Of a stretch of DNA of 7,112 bases, positions 5,133 to 7,112 are shown piece after piece. A program made the translations under genes and the position numbers. The notes below the pieces were generated by a model. The model made no database searches. It was given only the letters and a program-made list of their open reading frames with translations, and had not been told where the DNA came from. The stretch is taken from NCBI GenBank assembly GCA_937911445.1, contig CALDQY010000300.1, forward strand, positions 1 to 7,112, given 5' to 3'. The stretch is from an uncultured Rhodobiaceae bacterium. Lineage in GTDB: Archaea; Thermoplasmatota; Poseidoniia; Poseidoniales; Poseidoniaceae. The first letter of the stretch is position 1. The number at the start of each line of letters is the position of its first letter.

Positions 5133-6745
5133 CCCCAACTTCTTGGAGGCGTAAACGTCTCCTTGATGGAACGTGGTGAAACCCATCGGAGCAGGTTGAG
5201 TGGGCTTCCTGCTTTGTCGTTCGTACCGCTTCCACGCGCTCCACCAAACGGTTGTTGGCCGACGACTGCTCCGGTTGGCTTGTCGTTGATGTAGAAGTTT
5301 CCAGCACTGAAACGAAGAGCATCCTTCGCAGTTTCAATGTCTTCACGATTGGTTGCAAAGATCGAACCTGTCAGCGCATATTCCGATGTCGAATCACAAA
5401 TGCCGAGGATCTCATCAAACTTGGAATCTTCATACACGTGAATAGAGAGAACAGGTCCAAAGATTTCCTCTTGCATGGATTCGTACATTGGGTCCGAGCA
5501 AACAATGGTTGTTGGTTCAACGAAGTAGCCCGTAGATCCATCGTATGAGCCACCAGTAACGATGGAACAACCAGAATCTGCATGAGCACGGTCGATGTAC
5601 CCCGTGATGTTATCGAAGGACTTCTTATCGATGACTGCCCCAATGAAATTGGTGAAATCTGCGATGTCTCCCATCGTAATCTTTCCAACCTCCTCGACAT
5701 ATTTTGCTTCGATTCGAGACCACACTGATTCAGGGATGTAGGCACGACTTGCAGCAGAACACTTCTGTCCTTGGAATTCAAATGCCCCTCGCAACAGAGC
5801 TACAATGAGAGCCTCTTCGTCGCAATTTGGATGGGCAACAATGAAGTCCTTACCGCCTGTTTCCCCGACGATTCGTGGGTAACTTCGAAGATTCTCCAAA
5901 TTGTTGGCAACGTCTCGCCACAACTTCCTGAAGACTGCTGTTGAGCCAGTAAAGTGAATGCCAGCAAGGTCTGGATGGGACATACAAATGTCACCAACAA
6001 CCGATGCACGACCTGGTATGAAATTGATGACACCAGCAGGCAAGCCAGCATCCATCATGAGTTTCATAATTCTATAATTCGAGACATAGGAGTTGCGGCT
6101 TGGCTTCCAAACACCTGTATTGCCCATGATGGCTGCGCAAGACGGAAGGTTTCCTGCAATACTGGTGAAGTTGAACGGAGTTACCGAGAAAACGAAACCT
6201 TCCAGAGGTCGAATTTCGCTCTGGTTCCACACACCCTCAGGGCTGATCGGTGGTTGAAGGTCTTCGTAGATTTGTCGAGCGTAGTCAACGTTGAAGCGCC
6301 AGAAATCAATGAGTTCACAAGCGGAATCGATTTCTGCTTGGTGACAGGTCTTGGATTGATTCAACATGGTTGAAGCGTTGATCTCCTGACGACGACTGCC
6401 TGCAAGCATTGTAGCTGCTTTGAGGAATATTGCACCACGGGCTTCCCATGGCATCGTGGACCATGCTTTGTGAGCATCGAGAGATGCTTGTATGGCATCC
6501 TTGACTTCTTTTTCACCTGCGAGGTGGACTCGTGCAAGGACGTGACCGTGGTTGTGGGGCATCACTTGCTCAACAACGTTGTTGGTCCAGACCTCTTCAC
6601 CGTTGATGATGCACGGAATTTCCAACACTTCTGCCATTTGGCGAGCAAGTTCTGCTTCCAGTTCTGCACGTTCTGGTGACCCTCGAACGTATCCTTTCAC
6701 GGGCTCATTGTGCGGTGTAGGTGGTTGAAAGATTCCATTGACCAT
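5114..6745 (-). CDS. pruA: L-glutamate gamma-semialdehyde dehydrogenase (1-pyrroline-5-carboxylate dehydrogenase), ALDH4A1-like
   Basis: The enzyme oxidises glutamate-5-semialdehyde (from pyrroline-5-carboxylate) to glutamate with NAD+, the last step of proline, and often ornithine/arginine, breakdown. The 543 residues form a complete aldehyde dehydrogenase: TPFNFTSIAGN (189-199), cofactor-site WKPS (213-216), FTGS (265-268), the general base in GETGGK (Glu295), catalytic Cys329 in FQGQKCSA, and EEIFGPV (426-432). N-terminal QPPTPHNEP and RGSPERAEL, the GQQPFGGARGSGTNDKAG block (496-513) and RWVSPRSIKET near the C-terminus match, from memory, the eukaryotic ALDH4A1 / group-1 P5C dehydrogenases rather than generic ALDHs. 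The collinear N-terminus supports the start at 6745. No proline dehydrogenase domain is fused and no such gene is in the window. MsrA lies 53 nt upstream on the same strand; the small membrane-protein gene converges on the 3' end with a 19-nt overlap. No promoter or ribosome site is clear. Confidence 0.96.
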   Translation of the reverse strand: MVNGIFQPPTPHNEPVKGYVRGSPERAELEAELARQMAEVLEIPCIINGEEVWTNNVVEQVMPHNHGHVLARVHLAGEKEVKDAIQASLDAHKAWSTMPWEARGAIFLKAATMLAGSRRQEINASTMLNQSKTCHQAEIDSACELIDFWRFNVDYARQIYEDLQPPISPEGVWNQSEIRPLEGFVFSVTPFNFTSIAGNLPSCAAIMGNTGVWKPSRNSYVSNYRIMKLMMDAGLPAGVINFIPGRASVVGDICMSHPDLAGIHFTGSTAVFRKLWRDVANNLENLRSYPRIVGETGGKDFIVAHPNCDEEALIVALLRGAFEFQGQKCSAASRAYIPESVWSRIEAKYVEEVGKITMGDIADFTNFIGAVIDKKSFDNITGYIDRAHADSGCSIVTGGSYDGSTGYFVEPTTIVCSDPMYESMQEEIFGPVLSIHVYEDSKFDEILGICDSTSEYALTGSIFATNREDIETAKDALRFSAGNFYINDKPTGAVVGQQPFGGARGSGTNDKAGSPLNLLRWVSPRSIKETFTPPRSWGYGFLE

Positions 6746-6784
6746 GATTCATCGACAGGAAATCACTCTTTCAACTTCGCGCAG

Positions 6785-6798
6785 GCGTCACATGACGC
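6785..6798. repeat. Short inverted repeat between msrA and the dehydrogenase gene
   Basis: GCGTCA (6785-6790), spacer CA, TGACGC (6793-6798): a perfect 6-bp dyad touching the MsrA stop codon (6799-6801) and lying 40-53 bp upstream of the dehydrogenase ATG. The 2-nt spacer is too tight for a full RNA hairpin, so a dimeric protein binding site is more likely than a terminator. It is also short enough to be chance. Confidence 0.25.
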
Positions 6799-7112
6799 TT
6801 ACTGATACAAATGTGCCAACTTCTTTCGGACTTTGGCCAGTTTCGGACCAACCACCATGGCGCAGTATCCTTGATTCGGATTTCTTGCGTAGTAATCATG
6901 ATGATAGGCTTCTGCGATTGTCAGGTTCTTTGACTCCTCGATTGTAGTTACAATCGGTTTGTCAAACACGGACGCAAAGGTCTCAATGGCGGCCAAAGCT
7001 GTTTCTTTTTGTTGAACGTTTGTCGGCATGATACAGCTCCTGTATTGCGTCCCTACATCGTTGCCTTGCCGATTGAGTTGTGTGGGGTCGTGAACGGTGA
7101 AGAACACTTCGA
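6799..7112 (-). CDS. msrA: Peptide methionine sulfoxide reductase MsrA, C-terminal part (5' end outside the window)
   Basis: MsrA reduces the S-epimer of methionine sulfoxide in oxidised proteins and free methionine, using thioredoxin. About 103 codons are visible, open to the window edge, so the start and the catalytic GCFW motif lie beyond 7112. What is visible is diagnostic: FFTVHDPTQLNRQGND followed by VGTQYRS, the IEESKNLTIAEAYHHDYYARNP segment of the substrate site (here given as IEESKNLTIAE and YHHDYYARNP), and the C-terminal GYC-MVVGPKLAKVRKK pattern. The cysteine of GYC occupies the place often used by a resolving cysteine. The reading frame is clean to its TAA stop, so this is an edge truncation rather than a broken gene. 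The dehydrogenase gene follows 53 nt downstream on the same strand and may be cotranscribed. Confidence 0.95.
   Translation of the reverse strand, partial: EVFFTVHDPTQLNRQGNDVGTQYRSCIMPTNVQQKETALAAIETFASVFDKPIVTTIEESKNLTIAEAYHHDYYARNPNQGYCAMVVGPKLAKVRKKLAHLYQ

Overview
The window looks like chromosomal DNA from an uncultivated marine archaeon. Marine Group II Euryarchaeota (Candidatus Poseidoniales) fits best, but this is inferred from gene content and style: a DUF92 membrane protein, a large PrsW-type protease, an N-glycosylation-rich secreted membrane protein, few Shine-Dalgarno sites and tight gene packing at moderate GC. There is no rRNA or other marker gene in the window to prove it, and no tRNA, CRISPR array, insertion sequence or other mobile element was seen.

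Layout. Positions 1-31 are only the downstream flank of the first gene. Positions 32-4631 hold three minus-strand genes, transcribed right to left: a PrsW-family intramembrane protease (3267-4631), a DUF92 protein of the phytyl-phosphate kinase / TMEM19 family (2425-3186), and a 783-residue secreted and multi-pass membrane protein with a cysteine-free thioredoxin-like domain (32-2383). The gaps are 80 and 41 nt, so one envelope-related transcription unit is likely. Between 4632 and 4823 the strand switches. Two small plus-strand ORFs (56 and 102 codons) are joined by an ATGA stop/start overlap, and the second encodes a two-helix membrane hairpin. The right third returns to the minus strand with a complete, eukaryote-type (ALDH4A1-like) L-glutamate gamma-semialdehyde dehydrogenase (5114-6745) and, upstream of it, the C-terminal part of peptide methionine sulfoxide reductase MsrA (6799-7112), which runs off the window edge.

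How the genes may work together. The left block concerns the membrane: proteolysis, possible polyprenyl-phosphate or lipid chemistry, and a surface-exposed protein. The right block covers proline/arginine-derived carbon entering glutamate, and repair of oxidised methionine. No clear new defence or biosynthetic system is present. The most notable signal not explained by genes is a perfect 7-bp inverted repeat (4621-4638) whose 4-nt spacer contains the predicted PrsW start codon, located between the divergent genes. It could be an operator, or an mRNA hairpin with AUG in the loop.
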